NCBI GenBank assembly: GCA_037833965.1
Contig: AP031351.1
Span: 4,166,501 to 4,230,500, forward strand
Length of the DNA: 64,000 bases
Reading direction: 5' to 3'
From: Marchantia polymorpha subsp. ruderalis
Lineage: Eukaryota > Streptophyta > Marchantiopsida > Marchantiales > Marchantiaceae
The notes under the pieces were generated by a model. That model made no database searches. It was given only the letters and a program-made list of their open reading frames with translations, and was not told the origin of the DNA. The position numbers were made by a program, and so were the translations under genes. Below, piece by piece: positions 36,504 through 50,000 of the stretch (the first letter of the stretch is position 1; each line of letters starts with the position of its first letter).

Positions 36504-37750
36504 TTGCCGCCATTGAGACCCAAAATATAGATATGACGTGGGGATGATCCATAGCCTTGACGAAGTTTATCAACTGGCATGTTGCAATCTTCCTGCGATA
36601 TCCCTGATGCGATTTTGACACTGCACGTGAAGGGATAACGTCAGTGTGTAGGTTCCTTGCCCTTGGCTGTGTAGAATCGATATAGTTTTCGCAGTTTTTA
36701 TAAGTTTGTTTCTCAGTTTATCAATTGTATTCCGATAGTCTTACATATCCTCGTTTATGGGCCGTGAATTATTGCATCGCTTTTTATGCCTCTCGAACCA
36801 TGATGCGTCTGTGTAATTTGCGTCACCGATCTTGAGCGGAATTGTTCAGGAACTATAGACGTATTATTTGAAGTATTGAATAGCGCCCATCACGTTTGCT
36901 ATGCTTTGCGCTTCAGTAAGCTCTTCTGGCAGATGACGATGTACTTTGGTTTCGTCTGAGGTAGTTTACTTATCATTAGTCTATACATACCACTGTGCTC
37001 CAACGTACCCCGCAAGCACATCAGCATATCGTCGTCACCGTACCCATGCATTGCCTTCACCAGTACTTCATTGTATCCCGCACCCAAATTTGAAAAAACC
37101 GACAACTTCCTTATTTCCTGACCGCCGCGAAATTTCAAGCACGTCTGTACTCATGTAACCCAACAGAATCAAGTTAGGGCTGGCGTTCATATTTGAGTCT
37201 TTTACAGTCTCTACAAACCCCACTCTCATTTACTTAAGCGGAAGTCCCTGATTCTCAAATGACTTAATGGTTGGATGCAAGCTTAGGTGGTCCCGACCGC
37301 CCTGTGCTGTTTTCATATGATTTTGCATTACTGCCAGAGTTCACCTTGTTCTACAAGACCAGCAAATAGTACTTGTCACTACTCAGCCGAATCGACTGCT
37401 ATGCGTCTCAACGCCGTGCACAGCTAGTACGTCACCTGTCTACACAGCATGTCTCTGCATCGGCAGCTTTACCTGCCAGAAGCAAATCCATATATTCATG
37501 GTAAACCGTTTTAATTACATCTTAGTACTGTAGTGAGGTGCTTCACTTATTTGACTTGGAGGTCCTCTTTTCTCGAAGTACGGTAGAGCATATATTTCCC
37601 ACTGCATGCTACCTAGTTGGTACCATCCATGTCCCGACTGGATGGATCTGCAAAAGAGGCTTGTCTTCTCGCTGTATAAGATTAATTCCAACCATCAAGA
37701 AATGGGGCCAAATGGAAGTAAAGTACGATGGAAATATCTAATCAAGTCTT
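36504..37750. other. 3' flank of the FHA gene
   Basis: The 3' UTR of the FHA transcript probably lies in the first 300-400 bases. Small frames on both strands at 36899-37158 overlap each other and show no domain. No RNA gene was recognised. Confidence 0.55.
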
Positions 37751-40100
37751 CCAAGGAATAAAAGGAAACCAACGGCTAGGCATCTAAATTAAGTATCTTG
37801 GAATATTTAGCTAAAGAAAACGTCATTTGAAATCATACGGAAGTTTTGGATTTCCAAATTGTAAATTTTTTTATATTATGTAATGAAACTTGGAGAAATA
37901 AAATAAAATTTAACTTATTTTTTAAACAGAAAATATCGGTACGAAAAAACTGACCAATGAATATAACTTATGAAACATAATTGGAAATTTTCGGAAAAAT
38001 ATTTTGATAATGAATCAGTCAATTAGTTTTATTATTTGACTGGTTCATATTGTGAACAAAGGCTGCATATTATTTTTACGCTATTACTGAAAAACTAAAG
38101 ACAAATTATTCAGGATGGAAATAATTGGAAAGATACAAATAAAAGCATATGAAACTTCATGAATAGATCATAAAGTATTTCAGTTCAAGTTAAAACACTA
38201 ATGATACAAGTTTGAAAACCTGAAACTGCAATGCTTCCATAACTTAAACCTAATGAGAAGATTGATAAATTTCTTCTAGAAAATTGGTCAAATATTTTAA
38301 GAATTATAAGTTCAAACAAATCACGTTGAGATGATCAAAATAACATTGAAAAATATTTCATAGAAAAATATAATAATATCCTTTTAAAGTTGTAATTTTC
38401 ATTTGTCTTTGAAATTACTGAAAATTACTGATGAATGATAGTTAGATAAAATATCTCAAATTTTATAAGTGAAATATTATTAATTTTCCTTATTGTCAAA
38501 TTTAGTGATCAACCTTACTGATAAACTAAAAATTTCTTTATTTTTGCATTACACTTTGATGTAAAATAAAAATTAACGAAAAAGCTGCAATAATAATATA
38601 TATCTTCTAAAATAATATTATATTTTTAAAAAAATTTATAAAAATTTATAAAATATATTTATATAAATTATGATGCTTAAAATTTTGATGAAATTATTCT
38701 ACCTAAACCTTGTGATGATTTTGAAAGAAAACAAATACATGATAAGCATATCAGTTGTATCTGATAATTTCTTGGAAGATAAAATTATATTTTCTGAATA
38801 CGGAGAAAAAATTTTGCGCTATATGAAAAATAAATTTTTTTATTTTAAAATTTCTACATAGGTGCGTATGTTGTTTAAATTTTTTTATAAAAATGATTTT
38901 CAAATTGTACGTTTTATCTACATAAGTGCATAAATTATAATTTAACAAGAAAACCAAAAATTCATTAGTAGAGTTGAAAAAGCATTAAGATGCAGAAGTA
39001 TACTATTTATCTTAATCCAAAATATTTAAATCCATTTTAAGATAATAATAGAATTATTTTATTTGAAATGATATATTGAATTGATGAAATAAATGGTAGC
39101 TTTAAAATCAAAGTATTGAATATATTATGGTTTTTGAAAATACTGAATTTTCTGATGACATAATTCATGAATGAGAGTGAATAAATTTCAAACTCAAATA
39201 TTTTCAATTTTTTGTCATACCTTTTAGTTCATAAAGCTTTATCTATAACTAAGATATGTGCACAAATAATTAAGTATCGATTTCAAGACAGTAATATGAT
39301 TATAGGTGGATTATAATCAGACATGACAATTGAATGAAATATGATTAATATATAAATATTTATTGTATATGAAAAATTTAAATCCGATACATAAAGTAAA
39401 TTTGTTTTAAGATTGAAATAAGACTGATATTTCTGAAGAAATATTTGTATAAGATCTATTCTTTATTAAGGTATGATATCGTAAGATATTAAAATGATTA
39501 TTTGTGTCCAATAATATGTTATGTCTGAAGATTTTATACTGATAAAAATGACAAGGATAAAATTGATTTCATGATAAAAATTTTAAAATAATATTTGACT
39601 TCTGAAATATTCATAAATATTTATTTACACATGAATAGTTTTTTTTGTTTTTCCTTTGAAATTAAATGTCTAGTGTTTGACTTAGTTTGATAAACATGGT
39701 TGCCAACTACTATTTTTATACATTGCAGGAAAATCATTTTGATGTTGAGAATTGTACAGTCTAACATTAAAAAATACTTCTGATTTATTACAATAAATGT
39801 ATCATTTTGTCGTTTGACTTCGGTATATAGATTACATCTTCCGCTTGATATAACTCAATACTACTTTGGTCAAATTTATTACTTCTGTCGTGATTCTGTT
39901 TTATTTGAAATGCTTAATTAAAAGTCATTATAATTTATTTTGTACTCAATAATTTATTTAATATATTAGAGGATGTCATTGATGCACTGTTCATGGTAGA
40001 ATATTAGAATAACAACAATCAAACATGCATTGGAAAAAGTTGCTACATATGACTTTAATGTTCATCTTTGGCGAGGGATGTGTACAACTTTTGAGTAATG
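37751..40100. other. AT-rich intergenic block, no gene seen
   Basis: About 2.3 kb of strongly AT-rich sequence with only short chance frames. It divides the two gene islands. No repeat could be matched elsewhere in the window by eye. Confidence 0.6.
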
Positions 40101-40138
40101 TAATGCATCTAGCGCCGCATGCCTAGAACCTAGCATAG

Positions 40139-40146
40139 TGACGTCA
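40139..40146. promoter_or_regulatory. TGACGTCA palindrome (bZIP-type site)
   Basis: A perfect 8-bp TGACGTCA lies at the AT-to-GC boundary about 950 bp upstream of the predicted start codon. Plant bZIP factors bind this core. Its use here is inferred from position only. Confidence 0.4.
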
Positions 40147-40524
40147 TCCGAATCCGATGATTGGTGGACAAGGGGAGTGTGGAAAGAGCGTGTGTCCCGA
40201 AAGGACCAGCCCACAATGGATACATGTCAACTCTTAGAAAATGACCGCGAGAAAGGCGTAGCGCAAGTTGGACAATATGATAGATAAGTTTGAACTTATA
40301 GGCTCGCCGAAACCTCCACGTGTACGTCTATGGGCGAAGGAGACAAGTGACGGGGCCATTCCGCGGCAGAGTGACGCTCAAGAGAACGAATCGATGGCCG
40401 TGAGGTCGAATAGCAGTTCCGCGTCTCTCACCGCAGCTCGTGTTCGCACGGTAGGGAAACGGGAGAAGTGAAAACAACCGACGAAAGAACGAGGAAGAGA
40501 ACGACCGAAGGAAACATAGGAAAG

Positions 40525-40557
40525 AGGAGGGAGGAGGAGGAGGAGGAGAGGAGGGAC
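40525..40557 (+). repeat. (AGG)n purine microsatellite
   Basis: A run of GAGGAGGGAGGAGGAGGAGG type lies in the presumed leader of the CPSF-A-like gene. Confidence 0.7.
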
Positions 40558-41091
40558 GGGGAAGCACAGGTCGTCGTTGCTGGCAGCCAGCAATTTTCTT
40601 TTGATCTCTCCTTCGGATAGTTTGAGGATGTTGTTCAGAGACGAAGCGCGAAATTCGCGGTAGTGGACGAACCGAGAGCGTCCTCGTAGGAGAAACTAGA
40701 AAGGAGCAACTGAAGCACCTAGCTCAATCCTATGAGACGACTGCCCATGGATTTGGATGCTCCGGCTTTGCAGTGTCCCTTGTTGTGGTTTTGAACGAGG
40801 ATGCAAACGAGGTCACTTCTAGTGTCTTTTTTTTTTCATCTTTGTTGAGGATTGGCAGGAGGAGCAGGAATCTTGAGTTGGCGAGAAGACCATTCATTTC
40901 TTCCGTTTTTCATTTTGGTGGGCAATTGGAAGCGATGAGCGCTGGTGGAATATGTTTCAGAACTCCGATCTGATTTGAAGACCAGCGTAATTCGAACATT
41001 GCCTGCCTTGAGCTCGAGACCCGTCGCCGTACACAGGAATGGGGACATTTCACTTTATGGTAATAATATGCTAATTGGAAGTTCGTCGACA

Positions 41092-44000
41092 ATGGCTGTC
41101 CCTGACGGTGTGAGCACCGAGCCTGGAGATGCTCAGCCGTCTCTATATGTGGCAAAATGCGTGCTTAGAAGCAGTGCAGTTTTGCAAGCGGTTTACGGGC
41201 ACATTCGTTCTCCTTCTACTCTCGATCTTGTGTTTGGCAAGGTATGTCAACAATTTCACGAGTTTACCGATCATACTGTATTAATCATACTTTGCCGGTG
41301 TTTGTTTTTCAGAACCTCTGTGTCTTTGCCTGTTGACATTCTCATAGTAATTACAAAAGGTGAGAATTCTTGTCATATATACATATGCCCCATAAGTTGG
41401 TCATGTATCGGACGTTTAGACCACAATACATACGAAGTAACTCCTCTACGTGCTTTCTTGAAAGTTACTTATATTTCTGAAAGATTCAAATGTCTTGCTT
41501 GACTACCTCGAGCAATTCTGTCTAACGAGCCGACAGACAGGCCAAAAAGCTGCGAATTGGCATATGAAGCCAAATGGAAGTCATTTTTGCACTGCAATGC
41601 AAAGCAGTGTACTTTCTTTGTAACATAACCTGCTGAATACAGAGCTTTAGCTGTAATCGTGATGCTGATTGACTTTTCATAATTATCTGAGTCGCGTACA
41701 CTACCAGGTGTATCACTGGCACCTTCATGTTTTCTCTTGGATGTGGTTGGTTATTTCACTGGGTAATTACTTGGAATGCTATAATTCTGAGCTCGAGACA
41801 GCAAGTTTGAGGTGTTGAGATTTCAAGATTAGCTGATACTGTTTCTTTAATCTTTTCGAAACTCACTTGGTGGTTAATGTTTCCAATTCCTAAATCTTGA
41901 TATTTATCTCCATTGAAATGTAAGAGACAAATACCGGTTAATAATTGGATCTTATCAGTTCGGCAGTTTACGCTTCTTTCTGATCACCAGTGAACGTAGG
42001 TTCGACCCGGGAGAGCTGATGTTTTGCGTACTTTTTGCAGGAAACAACTTTGGAACTTGCAGTGGTCAGCGATGACGGAGTCGTCCAATCTTTATGTGAA
42101 CAACCTGTATTTGGTTCCATAAAAGATTTGAAGATATTGCCTTGGAATGAGGAATTCCGTGGCGTACAACCTGAGGTCTTCCGTCAAACCTCTATAACCA
42201 TGTGACTTTTTGTCATGTAAAAAGTTTGTGCAACTAGTTTTTATTAGTGGAACATCTGAATCTGGCCATTACAATCTAATATATTTCAGGTCATAACTCG
42301 TACTTTTAGTCAAGAGGTTCAGCAGTTCATCATACAAGAGTGCCCATCTTCAAGTGCGTGTAGAATTTTGTAAACTGATTTCTTCATCCTGAAATTTCTG
42401 TCTTCATGGAGTTTTTTTTTTCATCGCAGAATGTCCACTTTATCAATAACTCTGATAAGAATACCTTTGATTGTAATACACTATATGTGATAAAAGTTTT
42501 GGACCTTCGGGGTTATCTGAGGTTGGCATAGAGATTCTAAGGTATTACCTGGAATCTCGAACCATATTTTTATCATGCATAATTCCACTTAAAGAGAAGA
42601 CTTTTTTAATACTCTCGCCTTCCTTCTATTAATATCCCGTTTTTTCCGATAAGTCAGATTCTTTTTTCAGCCAGTGGGCGGGTATATTGCTTTCAGGCTA
42701 TGACACGCACATAGTAATGAGTACAATGTGTTTCAATATATATGATGTGCAACCCTTATGTTTGTATTTTTCGGTGCTTAAGGAAAAGAAGGTTGACACA
42801 TACTTAACTGCGTAATGATAATTGTCCTCTTTGCGTCTATGCTTCAGTTGTATGGCAAGGATCTGCTAGTTTTACTCTCTGATTCAGAGCAACTGTCGTT
42901 TCTCACATTCAATGTTGAACTCCATAGGTATGTGAATTGCTCCTTAATCGTGCGTACCAAGGATGTTGTGCCGTTGTGTCTATGGCGTATAAGAATTGCG
43001 GCTACGCATTTGTGTGTTGTTTCATACTTCGGATTTTGAGCTTGCGTTGTGAGAGTAGCTCTACTTGGATTACAAGACAATAGACGCGAGACTTATCAGT
43101 TCGTGTTTGGCAAATATCTACCTTCTCTGCGAAGTCAGATTCCTGGCAGTGTCGCACACAAGTTTGGGTCCTCCGGGTAAAGACGAAGCAACAGGGTCTG
43201 GGCGCTTACTGGCAGTGGAACCCAGGCAAGTCATACTTCAGGCGCTGACAATTATCCATGTTGGTTGATGCTGTATCTAAAACTGAAGAGTTTTCCTACG
43301 CACTTCCTGTCTAAAACGAAACAATTGTCTGTCTGTTATTTGTAGTTGTCAACATTCATACTGCAACATTCTGTTTCTTGAGTTGATTCACTAATGTTCT
43401 GTATTAAGATCATAATGATGTGCGGTATTCACCTGAAGTTGGGTGAAACTAGTCTTGCCATTTCCTGAATCATCGTATTTCGTTTTAGGCTGAGCCAATA
43501 GGATGAAACTTGTAGGTTTTCGCACCTTGGATCACAAAATGAATGATTTCTCGTATACTCATGTCTTGTGGATTCAATGAATCAGGGGACGCGCAATTGC
43601 CGTTGCTGCATTCGAGGATACCATTTCTGTTTTTCTTACTTCATCTTGCGCGGGGAATAATATAGTCGAAGACAAGGTAAGTTGCAAAATTTTCTTTCAA
43701 CTTGTCTGAGTTCTTTAGATGGGTATTGAAAATAAGCTCAAGTTATTCCATATATTCTTGCATCAGCCTATATTTCAAGGGAAAGTAAATGTTTTTTTGG
43801 GGTTTCTATGGGATCTAGTGAAAGTTACGGTCGTCTTGCTCAGGTAATAAGGTTTATGGCTATGATTGAATCATCATCTAAAGCAAATCTAAAATGTTAT
43901 CTAATGAAGTAACATGTGAGAGTGGTCCGGACCAAGGAAGTTACTGGTAATGTTACATGTGATCAGTGTCGAAGTGTGATAGAAGGATAAAATTGCGCGT

Positions 44001-47000
44001 CGCTATCTAGAGACAGAAAAGCTATGATGAACAACTGATATGTACCTGTACATGTATGTCTTCGGACTGGCAGAGGTTAGTCTTCCCAAGGCCATTAGCT
44101 GAGGCAGGAGAACAATTACAGACCGGACGATGGGGCACAATATGGAGTGTGGCCTTCGTCCAGAGTGCTCAAGAAGATAATCAAATAAAGGACACTACAG
44201 CTATTGTACTTGCAGTGCTCGTGCACATGTAAGGACCTCTTCTCCAAGACTCTACTGTTGGAAATTCGTTGTTGGCCCAGGAGGGGTGCATTTTTAATCT
44301 TGTTCTTCTTCTGTTTCTTTCTTTGCGGTTTTTTTTTTTGGGTTCTTTCTCTCTGTTAGGCGAAATAGAGCAAAACTTTGTTAATACGTCGTTGATATCA
44401 TATTGACTACAACTGCCAAAGTAATTTGAAGAAGTATTTTGGACGATTTGGACATCGAAATTGGCTCTGATCATGTGGGGCTTTATCAGAGTTAATTCTA
44501 TTAGCCTTTACGAAATACGTAGGTCTCATTGCTAGTTGAGGATTTAAGACATTACGTTGGACCTTACTTTTGAATCCAGGGAATGCTGCAAAGAGCTCGG
44601 ATGTTAGCGAAGAAAACTAGTTATAGCGTGAGTTTGGAGTTATTTTTAATATCAATATATTGAATTTCTGACCTTGGCGCATCGCCTGGCATAGTAAGGT
44701 CAGATTATATGGAGTTATGTGCTTTTAATTACGTGCTAGTGGACCATTGAAGCTCTAGAAATCAAAGCTTGAAATTCATGTCAGTCAAGTCTTGCAATTG
44801 CTAATCAACATTTACCAACGCTCTAATATATTCAGCAGGCAGATTTCTGGGATTGTTTTCTTTCACTGTAGATACCCTATAACAAAGAAATAGGGGCTAA
44901 ATAAACTGGTACCAAATCGTGTAGACTTAAGAGATTATTCAACAATTTGCGTGACGCTGATGCAGGCATGGACGTCAAGAAAACGACATACAAGTATTGA
45001 GTTGCGACACCAGGGAGAGAATTATCCATCATTTGGCAACTTTCTGTCCTACCAGCGCAATTCCGGGTGTAGTGCCAGGTCACCTGGCTCTTAGCATTAT
45101 CGAGTTTCCCGTTGTGCCAGGCTACCTACTTCTTGCTCGACTAGGTGATTTGTTGCTTTTGGATCTCAGGTGTCCGAGCATTCCTCGTGCTTCCACCGTT
45201 CTTTCGGCACAACAAGCTTCTGTTGATGAAGATGGAGAAGGACAAGACACTTTGGCGGCAGCTTCTCTTCTATTACTTTTCTCCCGATACCGAGACTCTT
45301 CGGAAAAGGGCTCTATTTCTGCATGGAGTTGGCAGCCAGATGGTGGTGATCAGCCAAAGCTGGTTTTGTGCATGGACTCTGGAGAAATTGCTATCGCCCA
45401 GGTGTTTATGGAAGGGTCTGACGTGCATGTTCAGATTCACGAGCGTCTGTACCGGTGCTCACCGTGCCATTCGCTGTTATGGTTGAATGGAGGATTTATT
45501 GCTGCCTTGATAGAGATGGGAGATGGCGAAATACTCGAAGTTCTTGATGGTGGGTTGACTTTTCGGAGTTATATACTCAATAACGCTCCTATCTTAGACT
45601 TTGCCTTAGTTGATTATCACGGTGAGAAGCAGGATCAGATGTTTGCTTGCTGCGGCGTGGGCCGTGAGGGTGCCATACGGGTTATCCGCAATGGTATCAG
45701 TGTAGAGAAACTACACAGTACACCACCTCTTTATCAGGGTGTCACTGGTACTTGGACACTGCGAATGTTTCAAAGGGACAAGCATCACTCTTTTTTCGTC
45801 ATGTCTTTCGTGGAGGAAACAAGAGTACTGTCCGTGGGGTTGAACTTTGTTGACATCTCAGATGCTGTGGGTTTCGATTCTTCCTCAAGCACGTTGACTT
45901 GTGGCTTGATAGAAGATGGGTGGATCGCACAAGTCTGCAGTTCAGAAGTACTTCTCTGTGCTCCAACAATAGCTGCCCATCCCGCAGGACTTGCTAATCA
46001 TGCACCTCAGCGCACCTCTTGGAAGCCTCGTGAAGCGTGCATAAGCCTTGGGGCAGTGGCTAAAGGTTCAATCATTCTAGCATTGTCCCGACCTGGTGTT
46101 CTGTTAATCCTGGGAACAAGACTTACATCAACTGGTGACTTTGAGTTGATAGAGATCCAGCAGTGTCAGCTTGAAGCGGAAGTATCATGTATTTCCATTC
46201 CTCTAGAGGAAGGATCAATTCCTGTTCCTGTTCCACCGTCTATGGTTGGTCTCATGGACGATCCAAGGAAAAGCGCCGAACTATGTGGGGTCGTGGTTGG
46301 AGAAATATGTGTTGTTGGGACTCACAAGCCATCTGTGGAGCTCTTATCTATTAGACCAGGAGAGAACTTCAGACCTCTAGCAGTTGGGTTAGTAGCTCTA
46401 GTTAATTCGATTGGTACAGCCATGGGTGGATGTGTACCAGAGACAGTTAGGTTGGCTCTTTTTGATCGACTTTATATTATATGTGGATTAAGAAATGGAA
46501 TGTTGCTGAGATTTGAGTGGCCTTCAAGCAGAGCAACTCAAGACTCAGCAGAAGAGCTCGTGGTACCATTGTCTACTTCTGCGGTATCTGCTCACAAGTT
46601 TTCCTCAAAGACAGTAGATGTGGACAAATCATTGCACAGTAAGGCCATCTTCCAGGAGGGTGAACAGAGTTTTGGTATCGCGGAAGAGAGAGGGCCTGTG
46701 CTCTTAAATTTAGTTGCCGTACGTCGAATTGGTGTGTCACCGGTAACTTTGATTCCTCTTCAAGGCTCATTACGGGCAGATATAATTGCTCTTAGTGACC
46801 GGCCTTGGTTGTTGCAAACTGCAAGGCAGAGCCAAAGAATAGCGTACACGTCGATATCATTTCAGGCCTCAACTCATGCAGCTCCCGTCAACTATCCCGA
46901 TTGTCCAAATGGTATTCTGTTCGTGGCGGATTGCAGTTTGCATTTGGTATGTCATTTGTACTTTAACACTTCGTCGTGCTATGGAGATGTACTTGTGTTA

Positions 47001-50000
47001 GTGAACAAGTTTTAATCCAGACTATTCTTTCCCATGTGTAGCTATAGAATATGCCATTCTTTAGTGTAATTTGAAACCTAGAAACACGTACGTGAATAAC
47101 AGTTAACGTCACCCTGTCTTTTTAGTCCTTTCTTTTTATTAAGTAATGAATTCTTTGCAGGTCGAGATGGAACACTCAAAACGCTTAAACGTGCAGCGAC
47201 TTCCTCTTGGTCGGACACCCCGACGAGTTTTATATCATGCACCGACTGCCATGTTGGTCGTATTGAGGAGTGAACATGGTGTTTCAGATATCTGTTGTGT
47301 TGATCCCTTGAGTGGGACTATTTCATCGTGTTATCAGCTGGTTGAGGGCGAAACCGCCAAATGCATGCAGCTCTGGCACACCAATGGCGAGGAGTTAGTA
47401 CTAGTTGGTACTAGTCTGACAGATGGGAAGCCAATGATGCCCAATGGAGAACCTGAAAGGTAAGTCCTCGGAGTTTTCGTTATCATGTATACAAGCTCAT
47501 CCCTTAACTTTCATTCAGATGTATTCTTGTGTTTGATACCTGTATATTGATTGCCTTCTTAATCACCCTGCATAAATCCTTACTCTTTCGTGATCTTCTG
47601 TGGTATCGTGATTCTGCCTTTGTAGAAGACATAAGTTCGGCTTTCCTGTTTAGCTTTGGTTCAATTATTTATCATACCTTTAAGAAGGTCTGATATCATT
47701 TATAAGTGACCAAGTCTGGTTCTTCTCAAAGCTCTTGTAGTATACATGATTCGCTTGTTCTATGTATCTGTTGTTTTACGCATAGCTTTGATTGGCTCTC
47801 ATCTTTGTCACCATATTCTGTTCTCTTTATTCTCTGAGGTAACAGTTTTTGGGTCCCAGAATCCAGATTGCACTCATAGAAAGATACGAAGGTTGCAATG
47901 AATATTCCCGACCAAGTTCTAAGATATCATCCAATCTTTGACACTAGAATAGTTCATGTCATCCACAATAATAACAAATCTTTGTGTTATGTAGGATAAA
48001 TTCAATCTACCGCATTACTAGATTTCAACAACATTTTAGAACAGCTGTAGTTGTTGATCACACCACTCCTATCCGTCCTAAATCTCTCTCCTTTTACCCA
48101 TCCAGTAATAGATAGATTATTACATCATCAAAGGTCTTGTTTATTCAACGGTTTAGAGTGTTCATTCCCCAGCTTTTTCGGGCACAAACGTTTTATTTCA
48201 GCTTTCCTCCCAGTTGATCCTTTTGCTGTGCTGTTATTCCCAGCCTCATGATATCTTGTCACTTGCAACTTGCAGAACCACTTGGCTAGTTGATGCGGAT
48301 TGTAGAACAAGTTGTAGGTATTATGCGTAAACTTAGCCACTTGGAGCAAATTGTTCTAAGCTAAGCACAAAGAGCTACAAGCAGATAGCAAGACAATCAC
48401 TCCAAATTACACATTCAGATAGCAAGACAATTACCACAGTCGCCTTCTCTAAAGGTTACCGAGGTAATTGTCCTGCTAAAGCTGTTCAACTAACGCCTTA
48501 AAATATGAAAGCTATTTTATATCAAATGCTGTTCTAGTATTTATAATAAATAAACAATCGTTGCAATTAGTATGTTATCATGCATTCAATTTTCCATGGC
48601 CAACAAGTTCTGTCAGAGTCAAATTCCAGTTCATCCTCATTCACTAAAATTGTTCAGAAATTTTTACCTTTTACAAAATACTCCTTATCACAATTATTTT
48701 GTGAAATAATAGTTTGCTGTTATTTATTCTGAATATAAGTTTGACAATCATCCTCCGAAACATCGACTTATGTCTGCGGCCTCGGACACTTCCTTATCGG
48801 CTCTATCTCATCAACGAATCTTCTATTAAAGGCTTCAATTTTAAACGTAACGATACTCTATATGTCAGTGCTTTATGATACTCTTTCTACGATCTCTATT
48901 TCAACATTATACCTCGAAAAACTAGATTCTTGGATTCTGCAAGAGACTTATTTACTCATGATAAATGTAGAAATGATAACGTAGAACTGCAGAACATGCG
49001 TACAATCCCTAGTACAGATAGCCAACTTCTCTATGTGAACTATGCCTTTTTTCGAGATTCCAACACGTCATCCTGAAATCGACTTGAATGATGTTTAATT
49101 CCGTGCCTTACCGTATTCTTATTTTCAGGTCCTATGTTGTTAAACATTTTCAATACCTCCTTAGTCAATGTTCAGCCTTAGATTGGCAGTGTGAGATAAG
49201 TCTCCTTTACACTAACCTGATAATTACCTTACTATCACATAGAAGCGGCTATAGATAACTAATGTTTTTGGACTTCCTGCCCGAGAATTAAAACGTACAA
49301 TTCTGTCATGGACTTTCTACAAACAAGATATTTCTGAACTTAAGAGTACAAACTGTCTCATGGTACGGTCCTTCGTAGATTACCTATGGATTTCCAACTG
49401 CAAAGACTTCTTCTTTATTTTGTTGCTGCTTAACTATGTTTTGGCTATGAGAACCTCATCCAGACATCAGATCATTTCTCCTCGTCATATCCCAAACTCT
49501 TTAAATGGCCAGTACCCTCAATCCCAAGCGATATACCCAGCTCATAGCTGCCAGCTGAATCTGTCTGCTAGATTTTCAATCAGCCAGATTAGCCATGAGA
49601 AGAGATGTTAATCGCATTCTTGTCTCTTCCCAGTCATTCGTATGTCACAATGTCGTACGAAATAGGTGAGAGAGGAAAGGATGGGACTGTTGCTAGCCAC
49701 CTTCGTAGTTTCCTCGTTTTACGTCTTCTTCTCCTCTGCTGCTTCTTCTCTGTATACTAGTAGAGAGGAGTTTCATTTTATCTCACGATTTTTCGCATGG
49801 TTGGATACCGGGTTCTCATCAACTGGATGAAATCCCCGATTGATTTTGAAAGCTTGACAGTATCAGAGATTACTCAAGGCATTCATATGGATCTTTGGGG
49901 GAGCGGAAGCTGGTTTATGCACGCTCACTTTCTACGTTGGTTATGCTCTAGTCTTTCATTCAGCCTCAGCAACATCCACGCTTGTACATCCTTTCCTGGC

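Larger units (their letters stand above)
40101..41091 (+). promoter_or_regulatory. Promoter and leader of the CPSF-A-like gene, with upstream ORFs
   Basis: Composition turns GC-rich at about 40110. The perfect palindrome TGACGTCA (bZIP C-box/CRE type) is at 40139-40146, and ATTGG (reverse CCAAT) follows near 40160. A purine (AGG)n tract lies at 40525-40557. Two short upstream ORFs are present: 40747-40794 (MDLDAPALQCPLLWF) and 40935-40973 (MSAGGICFRTPI). If transcribed they could lower translation of the main frame. The transcription start is unknown. Confidence 0.5.

Noticed and set aside
36899..37158. Overlapping frames on both strands after the FHA gene
   Set aside because: Neither shows a domain, splice signals or coding-like composition; they overlap antisense to each other in probable 3' flank.
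41995..42025. GGTTCGACCCGG considered as a tRNA T-arm
   Set aside because: It lies within an intron and no cloverleaf could be built.
45145..45486. 113-codon alternative plus-strand frame
   Set aside because: It overlaps exon 7 of the CPSF-A-like gene in another frame and has no homology-like features.
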